DNA of 64,000 nt from Lentisphaera profundi (GCF_028728065.1 NZ_CP117811.1:1984001-2048000); one strand, 5' to 3'. Shown: positions 9,858 through 19,098, counted from the stretch's first letter. Numbers and translations are program-made. The notes: generated by a model from the letters alone, not told the origin.

Positions 9858-10052
9858 AGAGTCTTTCCTCATTTAATTATTTTAATAGCTTCATACTCTC
9901 GTAGTGGGAGCTGAAATATACAAGTAAGACAGAGCTTTGCCCTAGACTAAAAAAGCCTTTGTCAAAAATCCGATCAGCAAAAAATATAAAAAGCTTAAAC
10001 TGTCAAAAAAACTTGTAGCGTGGCGTATTAAACCATAAAGCCCACGGAATCC

Positions 10053-11777
10053 ATGAACTCAGAATCAAGTAACAAAACTCCTTTCGATCAAGTCCTTGCC
10101 TTTGGAGCAGGTGGTATCATCCCCATTGCTTTATTTAATATTGCAGGACAACTCATGGGACTTATCGGCAATATAAGCCTCGGCTTAAGTGCCTTTTTAC
10201 TTGGAACAATTATGATTATCCCCCGCTTATGGGATGCCGTATCCGACCCCATCATGGGGAATATCACCGATAATACTCGAAGTCGTTGGGGACGTCGACG
10301 TCCCTATATCTTAATTGGTGGCTGTATGGTTGCCGTCAGCTTTATCTTGATGTGGTGGATACCTCAGGGCGAATGGATCAGATCCATATTCCCCGAAGAA
10401 TCCGCGTACCAATGGTTCCAACTCGCTTACATCCTTTTCTGGCTTATCGTATTTTTCACCTCATGTACTGTTTTTGAAATCCCCCACGGGGCGCTAGGAA
10501 TGGAGATGTCGAGCGATTCTCACGAACGCACGCGCTTGTTCTCAGCAAAAAGCTTCATGGGCAATCTCTTTGCCATGGGCACACCTTGGCTTTTTGCTCT
10601 CGCTAACATGGAGTTCTTTAAGGGCGTTGGTGGCAACGAAGCCGATGGCATGCGCTATGTTTCCATTTTAGTTGCAGTCGTACTCATCCCACTTTGCGTA
10701 TGGTCCTTTCTCAAACTTCGTGAGCCTGGCTTTGAAATCGCCAAAAAACAAAAGAAACTACCCTTTTGGAAAGAATTTCGTCATACCATGAAAAATAAAA
10801 ATTTCCTCATTCTCATTATGATAATTTTCACTTTAGCCATGGGCTTTAATTTTGTCGGCCTGCTCGGTTATTACATTCCTATTTTTTATATATTTGAAGG
10901 TAACAAAGACGCTGCTGGACCATTACTGGGCTTCAATGGTACGATCTGGGCTTTAACTGGATTACTGGCTGTTTTTCCTCTCAATTACCTTGCCAAACGA
11001 TCGGGAAAGAAAACAACCCTCATCATTGCCATATCACTTATGGTTTGTGCGCAATTATCAAAAATCGTCTGCTATAACCCCAGCTATCCCTACCTCATCG
11101 TCATCCCCACTATTCTCCTCTCAATTGGCATGCTCTTTTTCTTTACCTTGGGCTCATCTATGGTGGGTGATATTTGCGATGAAGATGATTTAAAAAGCGG
11201 CCAACGTGCCGAGGGAAGCTACTACTCAATTTTTTGGTGGTTCATTAAGATGGGCACTGCTTTTGCTAGCTTTGTTACTGGACTGCTCATTACCTTCGTA
11301 GACTTTAATGAAGTTCAGGTCAAATCATCCGATATAATCAGCGGTAAACTCAAAGAGAGCCTAAGCCTTGTTGAAAGTAAAGATAAATACAATCAGGATA
11401 CTTTGAAAACTCAAGTAACTGCCACGATCGCTGAACTCGATCATTTCATACTTTCACTTAATGAAAAAGAAGTAGACGAGCATAATACGCAACTCTTAGT
11501 CGTCTGCCAGGCTATTCGACAAGAGCTTAAATCTATCGATCTCACTAAAGATGATATACCATCCATTCAATCAGACTTAAGTTCCAGTCTCTGGCAGAGT
11601 CAGTCCCTCACTTTGCAAAGTCCGCAAACTCTTTTCTGGATGCGTGCGGTCGAAATTGTACTGCCTTTACTACTCTGTGCTATTTCCTTACTCTTCACCC
11701 TCTACTACCCACTAGATGAAGAACGTTGCTTAGAAATCCAAGCCGCACTTGCAGAACGCAATAAGAAACTGGACTAA
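10053..11777 (+). CDS. GPH-family sugar:cation symporter with a hydrophilic insert
   Basis: 574-residue inner-membrane transporter of the glycoside-pentoside-hexuronide (MelB-like) branch of the MFS. Evidence is the N-terminal signature IPRLWDAVSDPIMGNITDNT followed by RSRWGRRRPYI, and about 12 membrane segments. Unusually, a hydrophilic, helix-forming stretch of about 100 residues (roughly 424-530) separates the last two membrane segments. The C-terminus is cytoplasmic-looking (EERCLEIQAALAERNKKLD). The 3' end of this gene and its downstream flank occur a second time as a broken copy at 14947-15264. Substrate unknown; the divergent mutarotase hints at rhamnose or another deoxysugar. Confidence 0.9.
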   Translation: MNSESSNKTPFDQVLAFGAGGIIPIALFNIAGQLMGLIGNISLGLSAFLLGTIMIIPRLWDAVSDPIMGNITDNTRSRWGRRRPYILIGGCMVAVSFILMWWIPQGEWIRSIFPEESAYQWFQLAYILFWLIVFFTSCTVFEIPHGALGMEMSSDSHERTRLFSAKSFMGNLFAMGTPWLFALANMEFFKGVGGNEADGMRYVSILVAVVLIPLCVWSFLKLREPGFEIAKKQKKLPFWKEFRHTMKNKNFLILIMIIFTLAMGFNFVGLLGYYIPIFYIFEGNKDAAGPLLGFNGTIWALTGLLAVFPLNYLAKRSGKKTTLIIAISLMVCAQLSKIVCYNPSYPYLIVIPTILLSIGMLFFFTLGSSMVGDICDEDDLKSGQRAEGSYYSIFWWFIKMGTAFASFVTGLLITFVDFNEVQVKSSDIISGKLKESLSLVESKDKYNQDTLKTQVTATIAELDHFILSLNEKEVDEHNTQLLVVCQAIRQELKSIDLTKDDIPSIQSDLSSSLWQSQSLTLQSPQTLFWMRAVEIVLPLLLCAISLLFTLYYPLDEERCLEIQAALAERNKKLD

Positions 11778-11883
11778 TAATCGACTTAGATTAACTCATC
11801 TCATAAATCATCAAAGTAAAACCCAGTCCTATCCTTTATTTTTAGTGTTTTTTTGCTTTCTAGAGTGAGCTGTTTTATATTGC

Positions 11884-11917
11884 TTGTACTTTGGAAAGGA
11901 GTAAATACAATATTTAC
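11884..11917 (+). promoter_or_regulatory. Candidate promoter with palindrome upstream of the hybrid kinase
   Basis: TTGTAC (11884-11889), a 16 bp spacer and TACAAT (11906-11911) fit a sigma-70 promoter. The perfect inverted repeat GTAAATA-CAA-TATTTAC (11901-11917) overlaps the -10 and could be an operator. The leader to the kinase start is about 110 nt. Confidence 0.45.
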
Positions 11918-12024
11918 ATCTTCCCAAGTAATGGACAAATTCATCGGAAAATAACATTAAACACTCGTTTTAATTTCTTTTACAAGATAGAGTTAATTAG
12001 TGCCAGAATAAATTCGAGAAATAA

Positions 12025-14823
12025 TTGGGAATAAGGGCTATCACAACTCAAATTAACAAAAAAATGCTCTACCCTAATTTGGCTATAGTTATACTCTATA
12101 TCTGTTTAGCTAAATTTGCCTTACTATTCGCTATCGGACCAGGATTCTCTACCCCCATTTGGCCGGCTTCAGGATTAGCACTAGCAGTGGTTTTAAAATG
12201 GGGCAAACAGATTCTTCCTGCCATCTTCTTGGGCTCCTTTCTTACGAACACTATGCAACAAGGGATCGATAATCCTAATACCTTATACATCAATGCTTTT
12301 ATTGGCTTAGGAGCCTGCCTTCAAGCTTTTACAGGGGCGTATTTAATTCGGCGTTTCTCCAAGGCTCATACACCACTAGATAGCATCACTGAAATCAGTA
12401 AGTTTTTTTTCTGGGGTGGAATCATTTCTTGTCTCATTGGAGCGAGTATCGGGAATTTCACTCTACTGAAATTTAACATCATCACGACCCATGATTTTTT
12501 TCATAGTTTTCTTACCTGGTGGTTCGGAGACCTTTTGGGAATTGTATCGGTGAGTATATTATTTTTATCATGGATATCTAAAGAAAATATTTCATGGCAA
12601 AAACGGCGTTTAGCCATCACTGTAACCGCTCTAATCAGCTATGCCCTTATGATCTTTATTTTATTGCTGGCTGATCATGTGAAAACGAGAGAATCTCAGT
12701 ATATATTTGAGCAAAAATCGGCACTTATTTCAGAGAAATTCACTGATCACATGCATCAACATTTAGCCATTGGTCATTATGTAGAAGGTCTTTTCCAAAG
12801 TAGCCAAGAAGTGACACATGATGAGTTCAAGATTTTTACTAACACTACATTTATAAACGAAGCTGATTCTCCATTCATTGAATGGCACGAACGTATACCT
12901 CACCATAAACGCCCCCTCTACGAGCAACAACAGGGTATCTCTACTATCTTAGCACTAGATAGTTCTGACAACTTTGTGAGAGCCAAAAAAAATAACGAGT
13001 ATGTAGTGACTACTTATACTAAACATAAACAAGACTTCGGGATTGCCCTAGGTCTAGATATTAACTCCATCAAAAGTAATCAATACTCACTCAAGCAAGC
13101 CCGTGACTCAGGGAAATACGTCATTACTGCTTCAAAAATGTGCCACCATAAGCAATCTTGCATGACTATATTTTATCCTATTTACGATAAAAAGGTCGAA
13201 AATAGTATTCTCAGTCGACAAACTCATTTAATTGGTTACATCTCAAGTCATCTTCATATAAAAACTTTTATGACTCACCTGCTTACGGATTTAGATGTGA
13301 ATGACCTTAATCTAGAAATTGTAGATATTACTGACAGCAAGCAGACGCAAGTGATTTTCAGTCTCGTCGGCAAGAATTATCAGCCAAGGAATAAGCTTCT
13401 AAGATATTCTTTACTTGCTCCTCTCTCTTTCCATAAATGGCAGATTAACATTACGGCTAACAAGTCATTTTGGGCGGCTTCTCAAATTGAACAGCTACTT
13501 TTTATGCTGCTTACGGTTTTAATCATATCGACCTTATTAAATGGTATCACTTTAATTGTCACTGCCCAATACGCCGAAGCCGATAAAATGTACTCGCTCA
13601 AAATGAACTTATTAAAACAAGAAACTTTAGCTAAAGTTGCTGCTGATGACGCCAACCATGCCAAAAGCTCTTTTCTCGCTAATATGAGTCACGAAATTAG
13701 AACACCCATGAATGCCATCTTAGGTTTTTCTGAGCTACTCAATAAAATGGACCTACCTAAAACCCCAAAAAAATTCATTAACAATATTCATGATAATGGC
13801 AAGGCATTATTGAATTTAATTAATGATATCCTTGATATATCTAAAGTGGAATCAGGTAAAATGGAACTTAGCTACGAAGCAAGCTCTATTCATGAATTTA
13901 TATCGAATCTTGAAGCATTATTTTTACTCAAAATGGATGAGAAAAATCTTCAATTTAATATATCAATTGATGAGCAATCACCCGACTACCTTATGCTTGA
14001 TCTAAGTAAGCTTCGCCAAGTGCTAATCAATCTCATTAACAATTCTATTAAGTTCACTCCAAAAAACGGGCGTATTAGTTTGAGCGTCTCCACCCATGAG
14101 TCAGCTGTGTCCAACTGTACTAATTTAATTATTTCACTTGAGGATACAGGCATTGGTATTCCCTCCGATCAAATAGAGACAATTTTTCAGCCCTTCCAAC
14201 AACGTGTAGGACAGTCACAGGAACAATATGGAGGCACTGGACTAGGATTGGCTATCAGTCTTGATTTTATTCACTTAATGAAGGGGGATATCAAGTTGAA
14301 AAGTACCGTCAATAAAGGTTCCTTATTCACTATTACTCTTCCCGATGTTCCCATCGCTGATATCACTCAATCGGGACCATCTAAATTAGAACTCGCTACA
14401 ACAATAGCGTTTGATCCCGCAGTTATCTTAGTCTGTGATGATTCCCCTATCAACCTAGAGTTAATACGTCATATGCTCGAAAACTTCCCTTTTACACTAG
14501 TTGAATGTCAGAATGGCAAAGAAGCCTTGGAACATTTAAAAATAACTTCATGTGATCTCATTTTACTCGATGTGATGATGCCTGTAATGAATGGTTACGA
14601 ACTTGCGAAAGAATTGAAAAATGATATAAAACTACAAAACATCCCGAGAATTGCTTTAACCGCAATAGCACTGAAATCTGAACAAGTAGAGATTCGTTCT
14701 CTGTGTCAAGAATTACTAAGTAAACCCCTTACACAAGATCAACTCCTGCAAAAACTAGCTCTATTTTTACCCCATAAAATCAACACACACACACACACAC
14801 ATCTGATACTCACCATTAAGTAA
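12025..14823 (+). CDS. Hybrid sensor histidine kinase (MASE1-CHASE-HisKA-HATPase-REC)
   Basis: 932 residues. Residues about 10-220 are a MASE1-type membrane sensor ([12 protein letters not shown], several helices). Residues about 235-480 resemble an extracytoplasmic CHASE domain (FIEWHERIP) closed by another membrane helix near 490-515. The transmitter has His[20 protein letters not shown] with His556, N box [17 protein letters not shown] and [12 protein letters not shown]-terminal receiver domain carries CDDSP and the phospho-acceptor Asp849 in [10 protein letters not shown]. The start is uncertain: TTG at 12025 or ATG at 12064. The ligand is unknown. The last codons run through an AC dinucleotide repeat. 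The gene is bracketed by two copies of the 3' end of the sugar symporter gene. Confidence 0.92.
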   Translation: MGIRAITTQINKKMLYPNLAIVILYICLAKFALLFAIGPGFSTPIWPASGLALAVVLKWGKQILPAIFLGSFLTNTMQQGIDNPNTLYINAFIGLGACLQAFTGAYLIRRFSKAHTPLDSITEISKFFFWGGIISCLIGASIGNFTLLKFNIITTHDFFHSFLTWWFGDLLGIVSVSILFLSWISKENISWQKRRLAITVTALISYALMIFILLLADHVKTRESQYIFEQKSALISEKFTDHMHQHLAIGHYVEGLFQSSQEVTHDEFKIFTNTTFINEADSPFIEWHERIPHHKRPLYEQQQGISTILALDSSDNFVRAKKNNEYVVTTYTKHKQDFGIALGLDINSIKSNQYSLKQARDSGKYVITASKMCHHKQSCMTIFYPIYDKKVENSILSRQTHLIGYISSHLHIKTFMTHLLTDLDVNDLNLEIVDITDSKQTQVIFSLVGKNYQPRNKLLRYSLLAPLSFHKWQINITANKSFWAASQIEQLLFMLLTVLIISTLLNGITLIVTAQYAEADKMYSLKMNLLKQETLAKVAADDANHAKSSFLANMSHEIRTPMNAILGFSELLNKMDLPKTPKKFINNIHDNGKALLNLINDILDISKVESGKMELSYEASSIHEFISNLEALFLLKMDEKNLQFNISIDEQSPDYLMLDLSKLRQVLINLINNSIKFTPKNGRISLSVSTHESAVSNCTNLIISLEDTGIGIPSDQIETIFQPFQQRVGQSQEQYGGTGLGLAISLDFIHLMKGDIKLKSTVNKGSLFTITLPDVPIADITQSGPSKLELATTIAFDPAVILVCDDSPINLELIRHMLENFPFTLVECQNGKEALEHLKITSCDLILLDVMMPVMNGYELAKELKNDIKLQNIPRIALTAIALKSEQVEIRSLCQELLSKPLTQDQLLQKLALFLPHKINTHTHTHLILTIK
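14783..14800. repeat. AC dinucleotide microsatellite (nine units)
   Basis: Nine consecutive AC units lie within the last codons of the kinase gene and encode the THTHTH tail. A slip of one unit would shift the frame but only alter the residues after the receiver domain. Confidence 0.95.
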
Positions 14824-14837
14824 AACCTTAATTTGGC
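14822..14837 (+). repeat. 16 bp direct repeat, left copy
   Basis: AAAACCTTAATTTGGC occurs here, at the stop of the kinase gene, and again at 17315-17330, at the stop of the M56 peptidase gene. The two copies bracket the transporter fragment and the BlaI/M56 pair. Confidence 0.85.
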
Positions 14838-14946
14838 AAAAGCGTATCTCCTCAAAATATGAACTTACCCAAAAACTTAACAGCAAATAACCAACCACAT
14901 TCCTACCCAATGCATATAATGTGAATGTTAGTGAGAAACAAATCAA

Positions 14947-15264
14947 GAAAAAGAAGTAGATGAGCATAATACGCAGCTATTAGTCTTCAGTCAGACTATT
15001 CGACAAGAGCTTAAATCTATTGATCTCACTAAAGATGATAGACCATCCATTCAATCAGACTTAAGCTCCAGCCTCTGGCACAGTCAGTCCCTCACTTTGC
15101 AAAGTCCGCAAACTCTTTTCTGGATGCGTGCGGTCGAAATTGCATTGCCTTTACTACTCTGCGCTATTTCCTTAATCTTCACCCTCTACTACCCACTAGA
15201 TGAAGAACGTTGTTTAGAAATCCAAGCCGCGCTTGCAGAACGTAACAAGAAAATGGATTCATAA
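14947..15264 (+). pseudogene. Truncated duplicate of the 3' end of the GPH symporter gene
   Basis: This stretch aligns without frame-breaking gaps to 11463-11777 of the symporter gene; one extra codon (TCA) precedes the stop at 15262-15264. It covers roughly the last 105 codons, including the hydrophilic insert and the final membrane segment. The similarity continues into the 3' flank (AATCGACTTA). There is no start codon or upstream part, so it cannot make a transporter. Substitutions, some non-synonymous (VVCQAI versus VFSQTI), show that the copy is not brand new. Confidence 0.9.
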
Positions 15265-15339
15265 TCGACTTACACATCTCACGGATTCAGGATATATAGT
15301 AAAACCAAGACCTGCTCTTCGTTTTTTTTTGAATATTGC

Positions 15340-15389
15340 TTGACCACTGAGATTACAGATGTAGTCTTATTGGACTACAAGAGTAATCC
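15340..15389 (+). promoter_or_regulatory. Promoter and BlaI-type operator of the blaI/M56 operon
   Basis: A -35 TTGACC (15340-15345) is followed by TACAGATGTA (15354-15363), which has the TACA-N2-TGTA core of BlaI/MecI boxes. A second, looser half (GACTACAAGAGTAAT, 15373-15387) is the inverted complement of the first (ATTACAGATGTAGTC, 15352-15366) apart from a few bases. The -10 is poor (TCTTAT, 15365-15370). Autorepression by the BlaI-like product is the usual arrangement for this family. Confidence 0.65.
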
Positions 15390-15402
15390 AATAAGGTTGA
15401 AT

Positions 15403-15768
15403 ATGAATATATCCGATGCAGAATTTGAAGTGATGCGTGTCATTTGGGCAAGTAAAGAACCCCTAGCATCCAAAATGATCATTTCAGAACTAACTGAAAG
15501 AACAGACTGGAAACCTAAGACAATGCAAACTTTGATAAGCCGCCTCGTAAAAAAGCAGGCACTAGATTTTACACAAGAAGGACGCACTTATACTTATTTC
15601 GCCAAGGTGAGTGAAGAACAATGTTTAGCGGAAGTGAGTGAAGGTTTTTTAGAGCAATTTTTTGGTGGATCCTTGATGCCGATGCTCTCGCATTTTGCGG
15701 GAAGTAAAAAGATCAGTAAAGAAGAAGCTGATTTATTGCGCAAACTACTCGATGAGAATCAATCGTGA
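15403..15768 (+). CDS. blaI: BlaI/MecI-family transcriptional repressor
   Basis: 121 residues, a usual size for BlaI. An N-terminal winged helix is evident (ISDAEFEVMRVIWA, then TERTDWKPKTMQTLISRLVKKQAL, given here in parts: TDWKPKTMQTLISRL is the recognition region), followed by the dimerisation helices. ATG 15403 is chosen because AAGG lies just before it; the longer frame from 15340 would translate its own promoter. It overlaps the next gene by four bases (GTGA). In this family a membrane M56 peptidase inactivates the repressor. The target may be more than its own operon and need not be a beta-lactamase, as none is nearby. Confidence 0.9.
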   Translation: MNISDAEFEVMRVIWASKEPLASKMIISELTERTDWKPKTMQTLISRLVKKQALDFTQEGRTYTYFAKVSEEQCLAEVSEGFLEQFFGGSLMPMLSHFAGSKKISKEEADLLRKLLDENQS

Positions 15769-17324
15769 ATTATCTCAGTGAGGCACTGATTCAAGGTAGT
15801 TTATTACTCCTAGGTCTGACCTTTACTTTAGTTATCTTGAGACCTTATCTAAGCCCTGGATCAAAATTACTGTTGCATAAATTAGTTTTCTTGAGGTTTT
15901 TATTACCCGGGCTCTTTTTAGCTAGCCTAAGCTTAAGTCACTTTTCTAAAGATGTTCCCATACTTACTCAGTCCGTAAGCCCTTTGTCGATTAAATCGGA
16001 GCCATCCATAAAACCAGAGCAAGTGAATCCGATAAATAATTTAACGATTGTCAGTATCTCAAAAAAATCTCAATGGCCCCTTTTCAAAATCTGGTTGAGT
16101 GGTGTCCTCCTGTGTTTAGGACTTTCTGCTTATTTTAGCCTCAAGCAACATAAGAAATTAAATTCGCGGGTACCTCTTTTGCAGGAATCAACTACAACGC
16201 TGCTCAATGACTGCCGAAAACGCGTTGGAGTCAATCGATTCCTTGGACTAAGTGAATGTACTCATCTAGCCAGTCCGGCACTTTACGGATTACTTGAGCC
16301 AGAAATCATTCTACCGCTTGGCTTGGTAAATGAACTAAGTAACGAAGAACTTGAACATGTCTTTTTACACGAATTAACCCATCTCAAAAATGCTGATAAT
16401 TGGTGGGATTATTTCTTTTTGACAATTCAAATCCTCAATTGGTATAACCCTCTAGTCTGGTGGTTTCGAGCCCGTACACAGGAATTACAGGAGCAAGCTT
16501 GTGATGCACAGGCGATCTCTTACCTAAATGAACCTAAAGCCTATGCATCTACTTTAATCAAGGTTTTAGAGTTCCCCAATTTACCGATGTGGCCTCGAAG
16601 CCAGGGCATCACCTACCTAAGTCAAAATAAAAAGCAATTAAAACGGAGAATAACAATGATTGGCAAAAAATACAATAACTTTAGTTACATTGCGGCAGTA
16701 GTTTTATTATTAGGCTTGTTAAGTACAGGCTTTGCAACTTCAGAATCCATCGCAACTGAGACTGCGCAAAACGCTAAACATCTAGTTAAGGATATAGACC
16801 AAAAACAAATCGTAATTAAGAGCCAAATTATTGAGGGAGTAGATATCCTAACTGCTCCGGCAGTCATTACCAAGGAAGATCAGACAGCTACAATTAGAAT
16901 TGTACAAGAGCGCTATCTTCCCAAAAGCTGGCAGAAACCTAAGGCAATAGAAAAAGGAAAGGGCCTTGAAGTCGTTTCTAGTAAACCAGTATTTGGTGAG
17001 CCGACTGAGCTTGGCATTTCCTTGGAAGTCACACCTTCCTTAGTACGACTTCCTAAATTTGCGGGACAAGTTCACCTAAGTGGTAAAGTGCTGATAACTA
17101 AAATGGCGGATTCAAAAATCTCTCAACATGAGTTAAAAGTGGATGGCCAGTCCATTGGAAATCATATTCTGGCTATCGAGTCTAGCGAAGCTAGCTTCTC
17201 TTTAGTCACCGAGAACGGTAAAAATTCTGAAATTAATATAACTTTTAATGGTAAGCCGATTATAATTAAAATCGAGGCAGAAGTTCTAGATTCGAATGGT
17301 CTTTCTCTCTTCAAAAAACCTTAA
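15765..17324 (+). CDS. BlaR1-like M56 family membrane metallopeptidase
   Basis: 519 residues. Three or four membrane segments precede and follow a zinc peptidase domain with HELTH (zinc ligands and catalytic Glu) and a downstream QEQACDAQA that supplies the third ligand. After a further membrane segment near residues 305-325 (YIAAVVLLLGLLSTGFA) comes a domain of about 190 residues facing the periplasm. This domain has no penicillin-binding SxxK/KTG motifs, so the signal is not expected to be a beta-lactam sensed as in BlaR1. The start is GTG 15765, translationally coupled to blaI. Likely role: cleave or inactivate the BlaI-type repressor on a signal. Confidence 0.88.
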   Translation: MNYLSEALIQGSLLLLGLTFTLVILRPYLSPGSKLLLHKLVFLRFLLPGLFLASLSLSHFSKDVPILTQSVSPLSIKSEPSIKPEQVNPINNLTIVSISKKSQWPLFKIWLSGVLLCLGLSAYFSLKQHKKLNSRVPLLQESTTTLLNDCRKRVGVNRFLGLSECTHLASPALYGLLEPEIILPLGLVNELSNEELEHVFLHELTHLKNADNWWDYFFLTIQILNWYNPLVWWFRARTQELQEQACDAQAISYLNEPKAYASTLIKVLEFPNLPMWPRSQGITYLSQNKKQLKRRITMIGKKYNNFSYIAAVVLLLGLLSTGFATSESIATETAQNAKHLVKDIDQKQIVIKSQIIEGVDILTAPAVITKEDQTATIRIVQERYLPKSWQKPKAIEKGKGLEVVSSKPVFGEPTELGISLEVTPSLVRLPKFAGQVHLSGKVLITKMADSKISQHELKVDGQSIGNHILAIESSEASFSLVTENGKNSEINITFNGKPIIIKIEAEVLDSNGLSLFKKP

Positions 17325-17330
17325 TTTGGC
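17315..17330 (+). repeat. 16 bp direct repeat, right copy
   Basis: Identical to 14822-14837 (AAAACCTTAATTTGGC). It overlaps the stop codon of the M56 peptidase gene. Confidence 0.85.
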
Positions 17331-17358
17331 GTAATAGCTAATTTAGAGTATTTCCGAT

Positions 17359-17374
17359 GCGGGCGTATGCCCGC
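17359..17374. terminator. Small GC-rich hairpin after the M56 gene
   Basis: GCGGGC-GTAT-GCCCGC is a perfect 6 bp stem 35 bp after the stop. There is no T run (TAATAAAAAAC follows), so it is only a possible terminator. The rest of the 308 bp gap to the MerC gene holds the promoter and palindrome listed separately and nothing else recognisable. Confidence 0.4.
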
Positions 17375-17553
17375 TAATAAAAAACACATGGGACAGCTCT
17401 TACATTAATTTCCGTCGCAGCTTAAAGTGAAAGTGAATTTTTTACCTTCCTTTTGACTCCTTAAAAACAGAAAAAGAAAAACTATTTGAGACACTTTTGA
17501 ATTATCCCTTTTCTATAACCAGTCTTTGATTTTTTTTGGCTTAAAAATTCATC

Positions 17554-17602
17554 TTGAATAGAGAGTAAACACAAGCTATAGTTATTGATAATGAATTATC
17601 AA
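17554..17602 (+). promoter_or_regulatory. Promoter with Fur-like palindrome upstream of the MerC-like gene
   Basis: TTGAAT (17554-17559), a 17 bp spacer and TATAGT (17577-17582) form a good sigma-70 promoter. The perfect inverted repeat TTGATAAT-GA-ATTATCAA (17585-17602) covers the expected start of transcription. It resembles the Fur 7-1-7 box TGATAATnATTATCA but has two central bases instead of one. A metal-responsive repressor of the Fur family is the natural candidate. Confidence 0.6.
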
Positions 17603-17632
17603 TATCAATATAAATGAATCGGAACTCTAACT

Positions 17633-18154
17633 ATGCTAAAAAAACTTAATGCCGACCTTATCGGTAGTATTGCCTCAATAATCTGTCTTATACACTGCCT
17701 CTTCATGCCATGGATTCTCATGTTTTCAGGAGTTTGGTTAAGTCAATATTTTAGTCACCCACTCTTTCATCACTTAATGCTTATCGTCGCTTTGATAATA
17801 GGTATTCCTGTCTTTCTAAGATCTTACTTTAAATACAATTCAAAACTTGTATTATTTTTGGGCATCATAGGACTTAGTTTAACTAGCTATGGCACTTTTA
17901 GACAAGAACCATGCTGTCCTCATGATTTAAAACAAAATATTACTCTAGTAGAATGCAGTGATTGTGACTTAATAGTAACACAGCCTGAAACTAAGACTGA
18001 TTTACCGTCTTTTAATCTAAGTTCTACTCAAGAAAATATAGAGTTAGAAGATAATTTTCGATCAGTACCTTTGGGAGTCGCTTTTATTTTATTAGCCCAT
18101 ATTTTGAACTTCAAACATAGAAAAAAGTGTAAAATCCAGTGCTGTACAAACTGA
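17633..18154 (+). CDS. MerC-domain inner membrane protein
   Basis: 173 residues. The N-terminal region has the MerC-type motif CLIHCLFMPW (Cys18, His21, Cys22) within the first of about four membrane segments, and the C-terminal segment ends in LLAHILNFKHRKKC, also typical. A soluble loop holds EPCCPH and ECSDCD, and the tail is IQCCTN, so the protein carries several cysteine pairs suited to binding soft metals. MerC is classically a mercuric ion carrier, but marine relatives without mer operons are often linked to Fur-type control and may move or sense another metal. No mer genes are nearby. Confidence 0.75.
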   Translation: MLKKLNADLIGSIASIICLIHCLFMPWILMFSGVWLSQYFSHPLFHHLMLIVALIIGIPVFLRSYFKYNSKLVLFLGIIGLSLTSYGTFRQEPCCPHDLKQNITLVECSDCDLIVTQPETKTDLPSFNLSSTQENIELEDNFRSVPLGVAFILLAHILNFKHRKKCKIQCCTN

Positions 18155-18250
18155 AAAAAAATCTTGGATGTTAGTACTTCAAAATCACCTGCCCCCTTAT
18201 TTTCCTCAGTATACAAGAGTTACACAAGATATTTTATATCATAAAGCCAT

Positions 18251-18285
18251 TTGATATTACCATGCTAATGTATTACTATGTAATA
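18251..18285 (+). promoter_or_regulatory. Promoter/operator of the toxin-antitoxin operon
   Basis: TTGATA (18251-18256), a 17 bp spacer and TACTAT (18274-18279) suggest a promoter. The perfect inverted repeat TATTAC-TAT-GTAATA (18271-18285) covers the -10, as expected for autorepression by a ribbon-helix-helix antitoxin. Confidence 0.6.
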
Positions 18286-18309
18286 TATAACAATACATCA
18301 GGTTACATT

Positions 18310-18585
18310 ATGAAAACGGAATTGATTAGTACTAGAATCGAACATGACTTAAAAGTTGAGTTCACCAACATCTGTGATGATTTAGGTTTAAGTCCATCAC
18401 AAGCTATTAAACTGTTTGCTAAAGCTGTTATCAACTATGGCGGTATTCCCTTCCAGTTAAAAGTTAAGCAACCTAACGCTGTAACTCGTCAAGCTATGGA
18501 AGAGTTAGAAAGTGGCAAGGGAACTAGAGTCAAGGATGCCACAGAACTATTCAGTGACTTGGGTGTAGATATTCAGGATGCTTGA
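18310..18585 (+). CDS. dinJ: RelB/DinJ-family antitoxin
   Basis: 91 residues. The N-terminus (ISTRIEHDLKVEFTNICDDLGLSPSQAIKL, seen here as a ribbon-helix-helix with strand ISTRIE and helices after it) is characteristic of DinJ. The C-terminal half, ending EELESGKGTR...ELFSDLGVDIQDA, would wrap the toxin. ATG 18310 is used because of CAGG nearby and because homologues start there; an upstream ATG at 18262 lies within the operator. It overlaps the toxin gene by eight bases, the usual arrangement. Confidence 0.9.
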   Translation: MKTELISTRIEHDLKVEFTNICDDLGLSPSQAIKLFAKAVINYGGIPFQLKVKQPNAVTRQAMEELESGKGTRVKDATELFSDLGVDIQDA

Positions 18586-18847
18586 ACTCGTATATGGTAG
18601 TCAATTCAAAAAGGATTTTAAGAAAGCTCGTAAGCTTCCGATTGAAGATTTAAGCAACATTTTCAAAATCATATCGACACTTCAAAGTCAAACGCCTTTA
18701 GACCAAAAGTACAAAGACCATGATCTAACTGGAAACTATAAAGCTTATCGGGAATGTCATATTAAACCCGACCTACTTTTAATTTATACAGTCGATGGTA
18801 AAGATTTATCATTGGTTAGAATCGGGTCTCATTCAGAATTATTTTGA
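18578..18847 (+). CDS. yafQ: YafQ-family mRNA interferase toxin
   Basis: 89 residues, RelE superfamily. The YafQ pattern is clear: YKDHDLTGNYKAYRECHIKP then D, LLLIY, RIGSHSELF. This supplies the residues equivalent to E. coli YafQ His50, His63, Asp67 and His87 as His48, His61, Asp65 and His85. The residue equivalent to Trp68 is Leu66. YafQ cuts mRNA on the ribosome at in-frame lysine codons and is neutralised by DinJ. The catalytic set looks intact. Confidence 0.92.
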   Translation: MLELVYGSQFKKDFKKARKLPIEDLSNIFKIISTLQSQTPLDQKYKDHDLTGNYKAYRECHIKPDLLLIYTVDGKDLSLVRIGSHSELF

Positions 18848-19098
18848 CTCGATAATATTGCTTAGTACTTTACGGACTTTTACATGATATAAAAACTTCC
18901 AGTAATCTCAGTTTCATATAAGCAATTAGAAGAATTCTAACACGCATCAAGGAGCTACTACTTTGTCCTAATTTACCCATTTCCTAAAAAAGTCTCCTTA
19001 TTTTCCTGTACCCATACCTCCCCCCATGACCCCATTAAGAGAAAAAGGCCAAATGTCTAATTTCCGCTGAAACCGCATAATCTAAATAGATTAATGAG
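18848..19098. other. Intergenic region without recognised genes
   Basis: About 300 bp separate the toxin gene from the lectin gene. Apart from the promoter at 19099-19126, no ORF, hairpin terminator or RNA gene could be recognised. A pyrimidine-rich stretch (around 18980-19030) is present. Confidence 0.6.

Noticed and set aside
15340-15402. Longer TTG start for blaI
   Set aside because: The TTG is part of the -35 element and the extra 21 codons cover the operator.
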